NCBI RefSeq assembly: GCF_022376445.1
Contig: NW_025955267.1
Location: 1-47,400, forward strand
Length of the DNA stretch: 47,400 nt
From: Fomitopsis serialis
Lineage: Eukaryota; Basidiomycota; Agaricomycetes; Polyporales; Fomitopsidaceae
Direction of reading: 5' to 3'
Shown: positions 45,719 through 47,400 of the stretch, in pieces
Numbering within the stretch: position 1 is the first letter of the stretch
How the letters are laid out: each line of letters begins with the position of its first letter
Program-made: the position numbers and the translations under genes
Notes under the pieces: generated by a model
Databases searched by the model: none
Told to the model about the DNA's origin: nothing
Seen by the model: only the letters and a program-made list of their open reading frames with translations

Positions 45719-46809
45719 AGCGTAATGAGAACGGGGACCCGGTGCGCTTCAAGGCTCGATGGGTCGCGAAGGGTTTTCAACAGGTCTACGGGCAGGACTA
45801 CAACCGGACCTCCTCACCTACCATGCGCATGGAGTCCTTCCGCGCTCTCCTCCACCTTGCCGCCTCCCTCGATTGGGAAGTAGAGCAGCTTGATGTGAAG
45901 ACCGCGTTCCTCTATGGGATCCTTCCCGAGGACGAGTACTGCTACATGGAGCAGCCGCACGGCTTCGAGGAGCCGGGCAAGGAGGATTGGGTTTGGGAAC
46001 TGGTGCGTGGTATTTATGGGACGAAGCAGGGCAGTCGTACGTGGAATGACACGATGAACGCGCATCTGCTGAGCATCGGCTTCACGCGTTTGCCCTGTGA
46101 ATATTGTGTCTACTACCGCAAGTCGGCGAAGGGCACTGTTCTCACCGGCGTCCATGTCGACGACTTCTTGCTGACAGCTAGCTCGGCTGCGGCTAAGGAG
46201 GAGTTTAAGGACGACCTCCGTCGTGTCTGGAAAATCGCGGACTTGGGTGAGGCGCGTTTCTGCGTCGGCATTCAAATTGACCGTGATCGCGCTCGCCGGT
46301 CCGTGGCTATCTCGCAGACTGCCTTGATCGACAAGATCGTCAAGCAGTTTCGTCTAGACGGCCCCGACTGCGCGCCGGTCTCTACGCCCATGGAAGCCGG
46401 CCTCCGCCTCTCGCGCGCTCAGCATTCTCCGAAGACGCCTGCGGCAAAAGAACGCGCCGCTCGCTTGCCCTATCGCTCTCTCATCGGCTGTCTAATGTAC
46501 CTCGCCATCGGGACGCGTCCGGACATCGCCCTCGCCATCCAGCATCTCAGCCAATTCCTCGACTGTTACGCCGAGATCCACTGGGAGGCTGCGAAACGCG
46601 TTGTGCGTTACCTCAAGGGGACCCGGCACTTCCGTCTGCACCTCGGCGGCGCCGATGTCGCCAATCTGAATGGGTACGCGGATGCGAGTCACGCCAGCTG
46701 CATCGACACTCGGCGTTCTACCGTGGCTATTGCTGGAACCTGGGCTCCGGCATTATCTCTTGGTCGGCGCGCAAGCAACCCACCGTCTCACGTCCACTAC
46801 CGAGGCTGA
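45715..46809 (+). pseudogene. Copia reverse transcriptase and start of RNase H
   Basis: This frame continues pol after the shift. RT reads DPVRFKARWVAKGFQQVYGQ, SLDWEVEQLDVKTAFLYGIL, GIYGTKQGSRTWNDTMNAHL and the catalytic box VHVDDFLLTAS (HVDD in place of the more usual YVDD). C-terminal RT and the connection follow with ADLGEARFCVGIQIDRD, PYRSLIGCLMYLAIGTRPDI and HWEAAKRVVRYLKGTRHFRL. RNase H opens with NGYADASHASCIDTRRST and is then lost to a frameshift near 46721-46730; the frame ends at 46809. Confidence 0.9.
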
Positions 46810-47190
46810 ATACATCGCGGCTGCCGAATCGGCGAAGGAAGGGTATGGCTTCGCTTCTTGCTGGACGGTCTCGGCTTCTCCCAGCCTGCCGCATCACTCA
46901 TGCGCGTCGACAGCACGAGCGCGATCACTCTCTCCGCTGACTCTACGTTCCACTCTCGCGTCAAGCACATCGACATCAAATGGCACTATCTGCGCGAGGT
47001 GGTGACGGACAAACGAATCGTCATCCAGCATGTCCCCTCCCATCTCAATGTCGCCGACGCCTTCACGAAACCTCTTGAACGGAAGCCGTTCCAGATGCTG
47101 CGTGGTCTTATGGCCTCCGGCCTCCATGCGAGGAGGAGTCTTCACGGTGAGGAGGAGTTCCTCGAGAGGAGGAGTCTTTTCTTCCCTTTC
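46810..47190 (+). pseudogene. Copia RNase H remnant
   Basis: The RNase H continues in other frames. A segment STTEAEYIAAAESAKEG lies near 46794-46845, and LLDGLGFSQPAASLMRVDST, KHIDIKWHYLREVVTDKRIV and PSHLNVADAFTKPLERKPFQ run from 46858 onward. Shifts near 46781-46790 and 46841-46850 separate the pieces. All the usual Copia RNase H blocks are recognisable, so decay is recent. The last frame stays open to 47349, past the likely pol end. Confidence 0.85.
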
Positions 47191-47400
47191 TCTTTCATCT
47201 CGCCATGCATATTTTCGCGTCACCCGCTCTTCATATCCTTACGATCCCACACGCCTTTCACTACGGTCTCTGTTTCACTTCATAGTGTTCCCTCATGGAC
47301 TCATATCATTTCCTCATGCGATACCTACGATACATGCGACACCTTTTGATGCTACATCCCCCTTACGTACTCACGTACCCCCCGTCGTCTCTCTCGCCAT

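Larger units (their letters stand above)
42464..47400 (+). mobile_element. Ty1/Copia LTR retrotransposon, degenerate, 3' end cut by window
   Basis: Domains run gag, protease, integrase, reverse transcriptase, RNase H, the order that separates Copia from Gypsy. At least four single-base-type frameshifts interrupt pol. Purine-rich tracts GAGGAGGAGT near 47130-47175 could be the polypurine tract. No sequence after them matches the region upstream of gag, so the 3' LTR probably lies beyond the window or has diverged. Confidence 0.9.

Noticed and set aside
47180..47400. 3' LTR of the Copia element
   Set aside because: The sequence does not match anything in 41900-42460, so I cannot call it an LTR.
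1..47400. CRISPR arrays, bacterial operons or a mating-type locus
   Set aside because: There are no regularly spaced repeats of CRISPR type, introns show a eukaryotic genome, and no homeodomain or pheromone-receptor gene was seen.

Overview
The window looks like fungal nuclear DNA, most likely from a basidiomycete of the Agaricomycetes (Polyporales-like). Genes are GC-rich and broken by many short introns of about 45-70 bp with GTRNGT donors. Several families present are typical of that group: a DUF6534 membrane protein, a CYP63-like P450, a basidiomycete MYND protein and a Plavaka-type transposase. No bacterial features, rRNA or tRNA genes were seen. Because exons are short, gene spans below are outer start-to-stop limits, and internal splicing is inferred from donor/acceptor sites and protein similarity recalled from memory.

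Layout. 1-8.2 kb: 3' part of a MYND zinc-finger gene (+), a DUF6534 integral membrane protein (-), mitochondrial proline dehydrogenase (-), and head-to-head with it a BCP1/BCCIP homologue (+). 8.56-9.49 kb: a perfect 113-bp inverted repeat enclosing about 700 bp, probably a MITE-like insertion between two convergent genes. 9.85-11.96 kb: PHO84-type phosphate transporter (-). 12-17.5 kb: a gene-poor stretch, then an F-box protein (-) and a small acidic conserved protein (-). 17.5-22 kb: CAND1/TIP120 (+), which together with the F-box gene touches the SCF ubiquitin-ligase cycle.

22.7-33.9 kb holds a possible lipid-modifying neighbourhood: a 14-TM MFS exporter (-), a cyclopropane-fatty-acid-synthase-like SAM methyltransferase (-), a CYP63-like P450 (+) divergent from it, and a second, unrelated P450 (-) convergent with the first. 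This grouping is an inference from adjacency only.

34.8 kb to the end is repeat and transposon rich: a Plavaka-type transposase (-) with an unclear 5' end, short duplicated palindromes, a GC-skewed array with three diverged units of about 315-365 bp, a weak candidate host gene, and a Ty1/Copia gag-pol element (+) carrying at least four frameshifts. It runs to the window edge, so its 3' LTR is not visible.
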